From contig OY856188.1 in the NCBI GenBank assembly GCA_963693315.1, positions 269,137,114-269,201,113 on the forward strand: 64,000 nt of DNA, read 5' to 3'. The notes under the pieces were generated by a model. It saw only the letters and a program-made list of their open reading frames with translations, was not told the origin of the DNA and made no database searches. Made by a program: the position numbers and the translations under genes. Positions 33,741 through 45,335 of this stretch are shown here, in pieces (the stretch's first letter is position 1; every line of letters begins with the position of its first letter). Origin of the DNA: Diogma glabrata. Its lineage: Eukaryota; Arthropoda; Insecta; Diptera; Cylindrotomidae.

Positions 33741-35300
33741 TTTGGGGATAGGATTTGGACGGGGAGTGATCTACAATATGGGGTGGGTTAATTTATTAAT
33801 TCTTTTATAGGGGTATGGATGTGTGTGGCGTATGACTGTTAGGATTCAACGGGAAATATATAAACCGGAAATTGTGCATGACTATTAAAAAAAACTTAAA
33901 AGTTTAATAACTTATAAATCAATAAATTGTTAATATTAAAAACAAAAAAAAAATAATAATAATTAGAACAAATGAAAAACTAAAAAGAGATGTCGTATTG
34001 TTATTCGATATATTAAAGGATTTGAGAATGATATAAGTTGGATGAAGGAACCACGCAAAACCCTACTTCGTGATTTAGCGACAACGACTGGAGTAGGAAA
34101 CGAATATATAGTGGATGACAAAGATTATCGTCAGCCTAAGGTCATCCTACAAAGATTTAGTTCTGGTTATGAATCTCAACAGATAAGATCGTGTTAGTTT
34201 GATACTTCTGATTTCAATTTACAGTGTGAAAATGATTTCTTTCTTGGCTTAGGGGAATTTTAGGGGTTTGATTAAAAAAGGGGCGTGGAGATATATTGTC
34301 ATCGTTAATGGATTCATGGGATGGGCGGTGCAGGTGTGGTCAGTCTATACTAATGGAAGCGGTAACGCAGCTTTTGGTAAATTCTGTTGTCCGAAAGGTT
34401 GTCTGGTAAATCTTACAGTCGGCTACCGGAAAGTTAATACAGGATCCAAACCCGCAGCGAAACTACGCGCTAATTTGTGCCGACCATCCAGTTCTATCGT
34501 TACCTTCAAGCCATCAAGTGCAAGATCTTACAACATCTAGTAGTCTTTTCATAAACATTTTTTTGTCCTGCAATTGAGCAAAAAAAAAAATAATTCTGAG
34601 CGTTCGGATCAAAACGTACCTGCTGTTCTTGAACGAAAAACGGAAGAGTTCGTGTTCTAGTTGTATATCTCAGGTCGTACATAGCAACCATTGTTCAAAT
34701 GATATCGGGCTAATCGGTTTGGTTGAATATGGAAGCTTGGCTGCATCATGTGGTTTGCATGGTATGTATTTTTTCTTTCTCTTTATTAAATCAACTACCA
34801 GATTTACAACCGCAATTCAAGGTTGAAAATGTACAACTCATTTATTTTTTTAACTTGTCATTATTCCTTAAGCATGCCTTAAAGTAAAGTTGGTTGCATG
34901 AGTGTGCGGATGGAATGGTTGATGAGTGGCGTGGTGTGAATGTGCATATGGGCATGAACGTGTGTATATATAGGTGTGTGTGAGTGGGTGTATGTGTGTG
35001 TGGGCGTGAATGGATGAGTTGCGAGAGCGTGTGGTTGTGTGTTGAAGTATGGGGTTGGACATGATGATCGCGGTTCATTCCGCTATGGTGTCGCCAGAGT
35101 CTACCTCTTCCACTTCGTTTTTTTTTCTAATCCCGGATTTGTCATGAACTACGCGTACCATATCAGTATTTTTGCTGGAGCAGCAGGATTACTTACTCGA
35201 CCTCACAGGCTGAAGCTAGCTTGGGGCTAAATAGATCTCATCTAGGTGCGCGGTCTGCTATGCTACTTCATTGATTCACCAATGCAGCAGCGCTTTATTA
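33741..35300. other. Less AT-rich stretch of unknown origin
   Basis: Base composition is visibly richer in G and C than the neighbours and several medium frames exist (for example 34268-34540, plus, 90 codons). None shows a known motif. It may be a decayed coding element. Confidence 0.4.
34890..35046 (+). repeat. GT-rich low-complexity tract
   Basis: Strongly strand-asymmetric sequence of GTGTGTG, GAATG and GTGGGTG words. The opposite strand translates into artificial His/Thr-rich peptides. Confidence 0.85.
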
Positions 35301-35469
35301 GAAAATGGAAAACATTAGTAACAGGATGAAAACTATTGAATAAATAAGAAAATATTGCGCAAATGATGGGAAACATTAATTAAAAGTGATCCGACCTACG
35401 GGGGTGAAATGAGGTGAGCTGGGGTAGAAAATAGGTTTTCATGATTTTCAGTGAAACTAGACCTTCTAT

Positions 35470-38400
35470 TGAACAATTCCACGTCACCGAATCAGCATTT
35501 GTTCTAGCATCCGGACTGACCCCCTTTGATTTCGATGAAATTTCATACACACATCATAATGACAAAGTAAAAATACTATTTCTTTCGAAAAATGAAATTT
35601 CGCTCTGGTAATGACACATGCTGGCGGCAAAGCTTTACTGGTTTGTGAAACATTAGTCTCTTTGGCTACCGATTGCTAACGATTGACTAAACCGATTTAA
35701 GTCATTTATAGTTCATTAGAAATGTGGTTGAGGGTACCCTCACTTTAGCGACATTTTTTTCCAGAAAAGAAGTGTTTAATTAATTCATAATCTAAATCGA
35801 AAGTTTCCCAGCGCCTTAATTTCTCGTTTTGAAAATAAAATTCTTACAAAATTTTAATTTCCGTTTTTCAAATTTTTTCTTTTATAAACAATGCAGTCTA
35901 TTTAGCTCAAACCACCTGAATTCTTGTTTTATAGAAATTTATTGACCATTTGATTATTTTAAGGATACAAGTTAAGTATTTGAGGGTGTGGATGCTTTGT
36001 ACATAATTGACCTTTCTCCCATTTCTACCTGTCGGTAATTAATTTTAAATGCATGAACTAATCTAGTACCGTAATTTAATTACCTATTAATGATAATATC
36101 TCTCATAAAATGAATGAGAGCACAGTAATGAAAAAAATAGTCTTTAGAGATATTTTTATCGTACAACATCATTACTAAATTCATTTGTCAATCTTGTTAA
36201 AAAAATATTAGTGGTGTTAGCAAAGAAGTTTTAAAGCGTATTAAAGTTAAAATTACTTTTTTTTTTAAACCATGAGTATTTATCATTGTATAAAACCATT
36301 TGGTATCGGCAAGTGTTCAAAAACTTTACGAAATCTTACACCCGAAATTCAGAATAAATTAAATTCGATAGATTATATGTTTGATATTCATATGCGAATG
36401 CAAATTTGTTCGTCTTTAAGAATTCATCTCCTAATGATCAGTTCCACTGGAGGTATTGAAGCTGACAATACAGGTGATGCAGAATCAAGTTCAAGTGATG
36501 TACTATTGGAGGTACAGCAACAGCCTATCAGCCGACCAAGCGTTTTACGAGATATTACGAGATACATTACCAACGATAGTTAATATGGAACATGATGAGC
36601 TAATTAATTTCATAAATAAACATACTGTGCCATTTGTAGCTAATCAAATTTCTCCTATTAATCGAAATCGGTTATGTCGCAGTTTTGAGTATGGAAAGGA
36701 TAAATCGGAGCAACTGGGTAGAACCATACAAAATATTTTAATTGGTGAGACTTTTGATTCTTCTGATGCAATAAAAGTGCAATTAAAGTACATAAATTTA
36801 TACATAAATTAACACACAGGTTAAAATCATTAAAACCTCACCATTTTGTTGCACAACAAAAGTTCATGTATTTGAAAAACACAAAATTAAACTTGAAAGT
36901 GGGAGAGTGCTTAGTACTTGGCGATTTTTTGGAAAATTACTCTATTTTTATTCAAGATTCTGAACAGAGTTATCATTGAAATAACTCACAAGCTACGATA
37001 CACCCGTTTTTAATATACTATAATTCACCCATTAGTCAAGGTATCGATCACTTAAGTTTTCTCATTATCTCTGATATAACTGAACATGAAAGTGTGGCAG
37101 TGTATCTATTCATATCAAAAATGATTGATTTTATAAAAGATAAAATAGAACATCCTATTGAAAAAAGTCTATAAGTATGACTGATTGTGCGGGATCTCAG
37201 TATAAAAGTAAATATAATTTTATAAATCTATGTTAGATTTAAATATAGACTGTATTTAAATATAGATTTAAATATAGTGGCACTTCTACGCTACCAGTGA
37301 TGGAAAAGGACCGTGTAATGGAATAGCAGGTACATTGAAACGAGGTGCTTATCTATAAAGTTTGCCAACTGTATAGTTAGTAACAAGGGTATTATTCAAA
37401 CCTCTATAGATCTTTATGAATGGGCAACAAAATGGCAATCAACAATGAATTTCGCATATATAAGTAAAAATTATTATACAGCAATGAAGTTACGGCTAGA
37501 CGAAAGACGCAGAGAGGCTGTAACTATAAAAGGTACACAATCATTTCATGCGTTTATACCCAAAGATGAAAAGACATTGCTCACAAAAATATATTCTAAT
37601 TCAGCTAAAACTAGGATTTTTCAGATAAGCCGTTAAAATGCAATGTAAATTTATTTTATATTTTTAATTTCTTTATAATATTTTTTATTATTAATAAATG
37701 TATATTGTTTTTATTACACAACTTAGAATAAAAATAAAAAGTTATTTATTATATGAATTCTATACAATATACATTTTATTTCACATAATTTTTCTCACTA
37801 TTTACTTCTCAGCATGAGTTTTAATATATATCAGTTACATTCATTTATAATTAATTTCCGACAGGTAGAAATGGGAGAAAAGGTAAATTATGTAAAAAGC
37901 ATCCACACCCTCAAGCACTTAACTTGTATCCTTGAAATAATTATATTTCTATAAAACAAGAAGTCAGGAGGTTTAAGTTAAATAGACTGCATTGTTTAAC
38001 AAAAAAAATTGGAAAAACAGAAATTAAAATTTTGTAAGAATTTTATTTTCAAAACGAGAAAATATGCCATTGGGAAACTTTCGATTTAGATTAAAAAGTA
38101 ATTAAGCATTTTTTGTCTGTAAAAAAATGTGATAAAACTGAGGGTCCCTTCAACAGCGCCAACTTTGAAAATATTATTTAAGTTTAAACCAGTTTTAAAA
38201 AATTACTCCGAAATTCTAAATAACTTTTTTATAAGGTCTATCAATTACCTTTCTAAAGAAATACAAATGACTTAAATCGGTTTAGTCAATCGGTAGTTAT
38301 CGTCAGCCAAAGAAACTAATGTTTCGCCAGCCCGTAAAACTTTGCAGCCACCCTGTGTCATTCCCAGATCGAAATTTAATTTTTATTTAGGATTTTTTAA

Positions 38401-38486
38401 TTTTATTTTGTGATTGGCTATCTGATATTTCATCGAAATCAGAGGGGGTCGGGAACATCGATGTTGAGGTGACGTAGAATTGCTCA
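35470..38486 (+). mobile_element. Long-TIR DNA transposon of unassigned family
   Basis: Inverted arms of about 560-630 bp flank a coding interior. The left arm runs 35470-36050 and the right arm about 37850-38486. Landmarks shared in reverse order include CAATTC(C/T)ACGTCACC, GATTTCGATGAAAT, AAACCGATTTAAGTCATTT, TGGGAAACTTTCGATTTAGATT, ATAGACTGCATTGTTT, GAGGGTGTGGATGCTTT and CCCATTTCTACCTGTCGG. Identity is about 75% by eye, so the copy is old. The interior holds a broken protein at 36272-37636. I do not recognise an official superfamily name. Confidence 0.75.
36272..37636 (+). pseudogene. Transposase-like protein of the long-TIR element, frameshifted
   Basis: It starts with a Cys-containing segment (GKCSKTLRNLTPEIQNKLN ... 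MQICSSLRIHL), which could be a zinc-binding N-terminus. The frame changes near 36560-36580, giving DELINFINKH and LCRSFEYGKDKSEQLGRTIQ. The core follows at 36900-37150: GECLVLGDFLENYSIFIQDS, then NNSQATIHPF after a TGA-for-Trp stop, and LSFLIISDITEHESVAVYLF. After a short duplicated, disordered piece comes HFYATSDGKGPCNGIAGTLK (about 37268-37330). I recall this motif set from many uncharacterised arthropod proteins. The Asp residues in GDF and ISD are candidate catalytic acids (inference). Several stops make it inactive. Confidence 0.6.
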
Positions 38487-38491
38487 GTTGC

Positions 38492-38686
38492 AAAATTAAA
38501 TTTCTCAACGAATTTTCAACTTAACGAAATGGTATTAATATATTTCATACAAAATCAAGGTCACAATCGCGGTTTTAAAAACAAAATGGGTCATAACTCG
38601 GTCTCAAATAATTGGTTTTCTAACAACTTTGCAAATTTTAAAACCGCATCTCGTTAAGTTGAAAGTTCGTTGAGAAATTTAATTTT
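38492..38686. repeat. Hairpin with 43-50-bp arms
   Basis: AAATTAAATTTCTCAACGAA plus TTTTCAACTTAACGA (38493-38535) pairs with 38643-38686 read in reverse complement, with two or three mismatches. It starts only 6 bp beyond the right end of the long-TIR transposon. Confidence 0.85.
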
Positions 38687-38699
38687 GAAAATAAGGAAC

Positions 38700-41480
38700 T
38701 TTCGCCGTTTTTTGAACCGCTGTAATTGTTGTTTATATTGCATATTAAATATGGGCAACACAATTGTTAATTAAAGCTGACATTTTACACTTTCAACTCC
38801 CATCAAGCAGATTGCGATCAGATAAAAACTCAGACCTTGCGGTCTGCCCAAAGTTAACAACATTTTCAGACATTAAGTGCAAAATGGAATTGTGCAAAAA
38901 CTATTAAGCCGAATGAAACCTTCCAAACCTAATATTTTTTGTATCTAAAAAACAAAAACGATATTTTTTCGCAGTTTTTTGCAAAAATTTGCAACAAAAA
39001 ATTTTTTTTTTTAATTTTAAGTTATAGAAAAACATTTAAGAAACAAGAACGTTTCATGGCACCAGTATCCTAAAGTGCACCATTTACGAGTTATATCGCT
39101 TACACGGAAGCAGAAAAAAATACTCTTGTCCCCAGATTCCGGGCAAGTGGACTCGCAGGTCTATTAGGTGAGTATGTGGCGAACTACCCTTAAAATTATA
39201 ATAAAGCATTGAAGGCGACCAGCCTTAATACATTTTTGAATATATATTGTTGTTAACACCTAGGAAGAATTTTGACAGTACTAAAAAATGTTAACACATT
39301 ATTTTTTCATTCAAGTGGGACATAAAAATGTTTCCTAAATGTGTTTTGTTTCGTTATTATTCATTCAATTATTTCAAAAATTAAAGATAACCTATAACTT
39401 AAATGCAAAGTACATAAATATTGAATGTAAAATAAAACTTGAACCTCAAATACAGTAGATGTCAAAACTATCCGCTTATTTAACAAAAATTGTTTTTATT
39501 TAACAAACCGTTGGGAATCAACAAAAATTATATTGATATTAAACAATCTTCTCGATACTGATACGATTGGAATTAAATCCCGAAAAGTATAGTGCTGGAA
39601 GTAATGATATATAGACATCTGATTATCATCAATGAATAATTCACGACGCAGCAATAAATCATAGAAATTCAGCTTTAAGTACCCTCCCCCAGAGATTAAA
39701 AAAGATTCTGATCTGTAACCGACAACAACATGCAAGCAATATCTTCTTTCGTTATTCTATGGGCCTAATAATCTTTTGACAGTAACTTAAAATATTGAAT
39801 CAGAGTTTTTTGTTTCCTAATTATCTCCAAACCAAACTAAACTAATCTCTTTGTGAAACAATATGTTGTTCTAAGCCGCATGTTAAAATTAGTTTCACTT
39901 GCAATAACTTTGGTTGTGAAACTTCATCAAAATAAGAAAAAAGCATTTAAATTTTTAACCATAAGTTACTTGTTTTCTTACACATATATGTATCTCAACC
40001 AAAAAATTTAAAAAAAATTGGCCAATATTTGCAGCATAAATTATTTTTACGGAAAAAAACTTTAAACTTTTGACAAAAACCAACTTGAACTTTTTTATTT
40101 TACGTTTCCTTGCAATAAAAAATTAGAAAAGTTTTTTTTTTAAGTTAAAACTTTGAATATTACTTATAAATCCAGAATTCAGAATTATGTCAACAACATA
40201 TGAGAATGAGTGGAAAGAAAAACACATATATTCGATGAAAATGTAATATATATAATGTGAACGTTTTCCTTAAAAAAAGTTTTAGATGTTGTAAAACGAT
40301 AATTTTGTAATTTTATTGTTCTTTTGTTAAATGTAATAAAATGCATTTGCAATATTTCTATAATAAAATCTATTACAGTAGGTAGAAAACAATAAAATAT
40401 TTTTAACTCTTTATGAGAAACGATTGTAACAGTCTCTTGAAAAAGTAAGGTTTAGACTTCAGAGATTGCAAAATTCTACCTTTTCTATTTTAACTCTAAA
40501 ATCAAGAATAAAACAATCAACATCTCATCATGAATACGCTTCACATAATCCAATATGTATAGTTTCATTATTAAAAGAATTTCATTCGAAAATTGCTTGA
40601 ACAACTCTTAAAGTTTTCTATTCATCCAATTATAAAGTGTTCAACACAGAACGATGCATACTTGTATCACCTTTTACAAAACGTTAAAATAAAATAAAAA
40701 AATTTGAGGAATTCAATTCAGTAGCATATTTGTATATGTTTTGTGATATGCTTACTGCTACCAGCGGTTATATACAACAACACATGTCAGATATAACGAG
40801 ATATATTCCTATTTATTTAACTCAATTTCATCATATTTGTACATTTCTATTGACAAAAGTTACATTGGTCATCAAATATTGACGAGTTATAAATATTTTC
40901 AACGACAACTTTTCAATCAATTTTCAACAAAACAAACACATTATTCATTGCATGTGCAAATAAATTTCAAAATTTCTACGATTTCCACTGTTTACTGCTC
41001 ATGTCACTCATTTGTCATCTATTTAAACAAACAAATAGATTAATCGGTATAAATTCTATTTAAAAATATATAAATTAATAAGTTTTAAAACTTAAAATGT
41101 TTGTCAAATTAAAATCAATAAAATTATGAAATTAATACCCGCATAGAGTTTGCCACACAAATAATACCACGTATTGTGAATTTTGAATTATTCTGACACG
41201 CTTTTATAATGGAAAGTTTGCAAACAAACTGCCAGAGAAAATCTAGCCGCGGTAGTCGCAGTTTTACACTTCGCTATTATTTTTTAAACTATGCATTTCA
41301 ACGAGAAACACCCTTTACTGCTGTTTTCTTTTTGTACGTTTTAAGATTAAGAAATTAATATCAACAAGGAGGGCCCGGCGTGCTTCGCTACGCTTATAAA
41401 TAATAGAGATTTTGCGTAGACATTTTGTTGACGTAGAAGCAATGATTTCAAAAAGTGGTAATGAGAAATGCTAGCATATA
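38700..41480. other. AT-rich interval without recognised genes
   Basis: No family recognised. A 79-codon minus frame at 39496-39735 and a 68-codon plus frame at 40837-41043 lack motifs. A GC-richer word GGGCCCGGCGTGCTTCGCTA stands out at about 41373. Confidence 0.5.
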
Positions 41481-41493
41481 ATTTTTAATTTTT

Positions 41494-41680
41494 CTTTTTA
41501 AATATATGACTGAAAAATAATCAGAACTCTAGCTGATCAGTTCGGATATATGAAAAATTAGCGATCAAATAAGTTAGAGATCAAATAAGCTTACTTGAAA
41601 ACTTATTTTATCGCTAATTTTCATATATCCGAACTGATCAGCTAAAGTTCTGATTATTTTTCATTCATATATTTAAAAAG
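41494..41680. repeat. Near-perfect hairpin, 80-bp arms, 28-bp loop
   Basis: The left arm (41494-41573) contains AATAATCAGAACTCTAGCTG and TCGGATATATGAAAAATTAGC. The right arm (41602-41680) is its reverse complement with four or five differences. GATCAAATAAG is repeated at the loop. It could be a small palindromic MITE. Confidence 0.9.
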
Positions 41681-41689
41681 GTAATTCAA

Positions 41690-42600
41690 TATGATTAAAA
41701 TTTGTGTTGTATGGACAATTAAAAATATTTAGATTTGGAAATATAAGGAAATATTTTATTCAAACATATTAGGCTTTTAAATTCATATGTAACATTTATT
41801 ATTTCTTTTATTTGTTTGGAGAAATGATAATATAAATATGCATATTGTAAACAGTACCACCCAGCTAGAATTCAAACACTATCAAACTTCTCCAATACTA
41901 TTACTCTTCCTTAGATATTTATAAGGAGACTAAAATAAAATACAAATTACAATGTATAAAAGAATAACAAAATAACATCGTATCGTTTTTGTGAAAAAAA
42001 ATATAAAAAACAAAACAAAATTTTCACATGCATTCACATCAATGGAATAAGAAAAAAAATTCACATCAATAAGAAAAAAAATATATGATTTGGGCAAGTC
42101 CATTTCATATTGTATGGGGGGGGGCGTTAAATTCAAAAATACATTTTAATTCGTCTATAACTTTTTTATTTATGATCCGATTTGTGTGAAAAATCTTTAA
42201 ATCTAAGTTACACTAATATCAGTTAGCAGTGAAAATTTGAAATGAATCCATTTGTGAATAAAAAATCCTTAAGCTCCTCAAAGTTTTTTTTAGCGTATTA
42301 ATATATAATATCAACATATAACACAAATAATTATATGAACAAAAACAAAAAAAACGTACTTTAACCTTAACGACATTGACATATTTTGATAATTTAAATT
42401 ATATTATAATAGAACGAAAATGCATTTCTCTTGCAAAAAATGACGGTTATATGCTAACAAAAGTTTCATTGCAACAATCAGCAAATCCAATAATCAATAG
42501 TCGTTTTGTAATATTTAACGTTCTTACTTCTTACCATAATAATAATGCATAAAAACGTAGAAGAAATAATCTTAAATCTGTTTGCTAACTTTTTATGTAT
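41690..42600. other. Interval without recognised genes
   Basis: AT-rich; an eight-G run lies at 42117-42124. Nothing else noted. Confidence 0.5.
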
Positions 42601-42619
42601 CACAGTCTTGGGTTATATA

Positions 42620-43260
42620 ACTCTTGGGTCTAAAAAACTCGGCCTCCTAAATAGATGCAAAAAATTTTTCACTCCATACCAATTGCTCCATGTTTATAAG
42701 TCCTATATTCGTCCCTGTATGGAGTACTGCTGTCAAGTTTGGGGTGCTGCCTCTGTTTCCATCTTGGCCCTCTTGGACTCTGTTCAAAAGCGAGCTATAC
42801 GAATTGTAGGTGATCGAACTTTGACATCAAAACTTGATTCCCTACAACATCGTCGCACTGTTGCTGACCTCGTTGTTTTTTACAAATATCGTCATCAGCA
42901 GTGCTCAGATGAAATCAGCGGCATCATACCTCAGACTTATTCTTACCCCCGTTCCACTCGGCAATCGGCTGCCGCAACCAGTGAAACGGTAAAGATCCCG
43001 CGCTGTCATACTGGCAGATCGCAGAGAGACTTCTTTGTCCGAACTGCGTACAAATGGAATAGTTTGCCGGAACACTTAGTCTCAGGTGGCTTCAACCCAC
43101 AGATTTTTAAAAAAAGCGTTAATCTACACCTCAGAACGCCAGTTGTTGTGGGACCCAGGTCTAGACCTAGGTCTTAAAAGGTATTTATGTGTTGTTGTGA
43201 CACATATTCTAAACCCTATTACACAACACATTTTATTAAAAAAAAAAAAAAAAAAAAATA
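42620..43260 (+). pseudogene. Jockey/CR1-like LINE, 5'-truncated 3' end
   Basis: Encodes the C-terminal part of ORF2 from KKLGLLNRCKKFFTPYQLLH to the stop at 43177, in frame with no breaks. Segments are YKSYIRPCMEYCCQVWGAAS, LDSLQHRRTVADLVVFYKY, QRDFFVRTAYKWNSLPE and FNPQIFKKSVN. A 60-bp 3' UTR shared with the copy at 27.4 kb leads to a poly(A) of about 20 at 43240-43259. The first 25 codons of the open frame (42545-42620) are host sequence joined by chance. The 5' truncation is the normal product of target-primed reverse transcription. The frame is better kept than in the copy at 26.3 kb, so this insertion is younger. Confidence 0.92.
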
Positions 43261-43264
43261 TGTT

Positions 43265-43490
43265 TTATTAGCGAAAATTTTTTATCTTCGTTTCTTTTAA
43301 AATATAAATTGTTCACCCAGACGTTCCATAGTTATTCAGAATCTCTGTCACATGATCTCAAATACAGATTCAGTTGAAATATAAAAAAGGGAAAAAATCA
43401 AAAATATTTATTTTCTCTATTAAAACACATCTTACCTACCGCTATTTCTATTATAACACAAACAGTTAATACACATACCAACACGGAAAG
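43265..43490 (+). repeat. Repeat related to 21960-22200
   Basis: GCGAAAATTTTTTATCTTCGTTTC, then CACATGATCTCAAATAC and a CTCTATTAAAACACATCTTAC segment follow the same order as at 21972-22160, clearly diverged. Confidence 0.4.
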
Positions 43491-44198
43491 TCAAAGACTA
43501 CAATTTTTGCATTTAATAAATTCTTGAATAACTGCAACCTCCTTTATATGGAATGGGATATGTTGATGACAGTTTTTATATTTTCTCATGATACTTGTAA
43601 GACCTAATTTCTATTATTAGGGCAGGTCAATAAGGAAAAAAACACATAAATTGTTTTACGGAGTTTTTTTTGGGATGTTTTTTAAAATGGGCCGATCGTT
43701 GCAAAATTGCACTGACTGCGAATATTTTATCACGTTTAATTCTCAAATAAGTTTTGAGTTGAATATTAATTAATTCTATATCTGTCAAAAATATTATAAT
43801 TTATATTATTCAAAATCCATTAAGCGCTTTAAGCGTTTAAAACAATCTACTATTACTATATTTCTAAAGAGAACCTTAATTTTAATTCTAATTTTTGGAA
43901 AAGAAAAAATTAGTAACCGCATGAAATTTATAGGATAAGAAAGAAAATATGTTAGGAAAAATAAATTAAAGTTAATCGAAATTACGAGGTGTGGAAAGGA
44001 GAAAACTTTTAGGGCTGGAAAATGGTTTTTCGGAACTTAAAACTTTCACTCAATTTATTGGTAACTTACCTTTTTATGTCCAAAATAGACTGCAATTTTT
44101 TGGAATCAAAATATTTATTAAATTATTTTAATTTTAATTAATCAACTATAAATAAATTCATTGTATTTAACCGATTCTTTCTCTGTACGAAATAACTC
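43491..44198. other. Interval upstream of copia, probably containing its decayed 5' LTR
   Basis: A 23-bp word (ATATTTCTAAAGAGAACCTT + AAT) at 43858-43880 recurs exactly at 49810-49832 on the far side of the copia/RTE block. The 320 bp between it and the primer-binding site is a reasonable size for a copia LTR, but I could not align a second LTR. Confidence 0.4.
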
Positions 44199-44202
44199 AA
44201 TA

Positions 44203-44216
44203 GGTTATGGGCCCAG
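44203..44216 (+). other. Copia primer-binding site (initiator-tRNA-Met internal type)
   Basis: GGTTATGGGCCCAG is the reverse complement of CTGGGCCCATAACC, the anticodon-arm region of initiator tRNA-Met. Copia primes from an internal fragment of this tRNA, and copia gag begins directly after (ATG at 44207 or, better, 44225). Confidence 0.85.
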
Positions 44217-44382
44217 AGTTCACTATGGAAGGAAATAACAGTTGTATGTCTCACTTCTGCGGCGGCGATTATTTAGTATGGAAGTTTCGATTAATGGCTT
44301 TTTTAAGAGAGAAGGGTTTACTCAAAAACGTTGAAAGTCATTTAAAAGAAAATCCACCGACAAGCGATTGGGTTACTAAATA

Positions 44383-45085
44383 TCGTCGCTTTAATAATGA
44401 AATAACGTATGCTATATATACGTTGTTTTTATATAATGGGTGCGCTGCATTCCCCATAAGGATGTCTATAAAGTGGCATTTTAACATTTTCCAATTTTTT
44501 TATAACTGGGGGTGAAAATTAATATATTGTTAATTAACGTACATGCAAATTTGAATTTGGTTAAATATTGAAACAGCGTAAATGCATGTACGATATTTCA
44601 ATTCCTACAGAATAATAACTTGGGTAAAATCAGTGTCGTATACTTTACATACATTACGATCGCCACACGAAATGGTAAATCTAAAATATTGTATAAGCAT
44701 CATTCATTACTACATGATATGCCGGTTCATATAAATAAAAAATTGTAAGAATATTATGTGTTATTTCAATTATAATTAGTTTTAGGCTTAATCGTCCTTC
44801 CATGCAAAATGAAATAACGTATATGAAATATGAAATAACGTATAAGGTACCTGATTGACTTTTTACCTCTTTTTAGGTAGAAAAGCCAGCAGGTACTAAT
44901 GTGAAATTTTAATATGCTGTGGGGAAATTAGTCAAGATTAATTGGTAGAAATTTTTTTTCCAATATCTTTATTCATTCAATTGTGCTGCCGAGATTACGA
45001 AAATCAGAAAATCGAAAAATCTTTAAACCCAATTATCTCGAAACTACACTTTTGCGAATACGTTGTTTCATTATTAAAGCGACGA
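44383..45085. mobile_element. MITE A in copia gag (703 bp)
   Basis: It starts TCGTCGCTTTAATAATGAAA (44383) and ends with the inverted equivalent TTTCATTATTAAAGCGACGA (to 45085), flanked by TA on both sides. The inner part contains GTGCGCTGCATTCCCCATAA (44450). It has no coding capacity. TA duplication and TIR suggest a Tc1/mariner-mobilised MITE. Confidence 0.85.
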
Positions 45086-45087
45086 TA

Positions 45088-45335
45088 TCGTCGCTTTAAT
45101 AATGAAACAACGTATGCTATTTATACGTTGTTTTTATATAATAGGTGCGCTGCATTCCCCATAAGGGTATCTTTGAATTGGCATTTTTACATTTTCGAAT
45201 TATTTTATGACTGGGGGTAAGAATTAATAAATTATAAATTAACGTCCATGCAAATGCATGCGCACATCAAACTTTAAACTCAAATATCTCGAAACTATAC
45301 TTTTGCGTATACGTCATTTCATTATTAAAGCGACG
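45088..45335. mobile_element. MITE B in copia gag (248 bp), head-to-tail with MITE A
   Basis: Same TIR (TCGTCGCTTTAATAATGAAA at 45088; TTTCATTATTAAAGCGACGA ending at 45335) and same GTGCGCTGCATTCCCCATAA core (45144) as MITE A. It shares a single TA (45086-45087) with A, so the junction is a perfect palindrome AAAGCGACGATATCGTCGCTTT. Excision of both at the TAs would rejoin copia gag as ACTAAATATGAAGACGATGA. Confidence 0.88.

Noticed and set aside
34842..35078. His/Thr-rich minus-strand frames
   Set aside because: Translation of a GT-rich low-complexity tract.
41370..41395. GTGCTTCGCTACG word shared with copia integrase at 46470
   Set aside because: Only about 14 bases match and the flanks are unrelated; too little to call a copia fragment.
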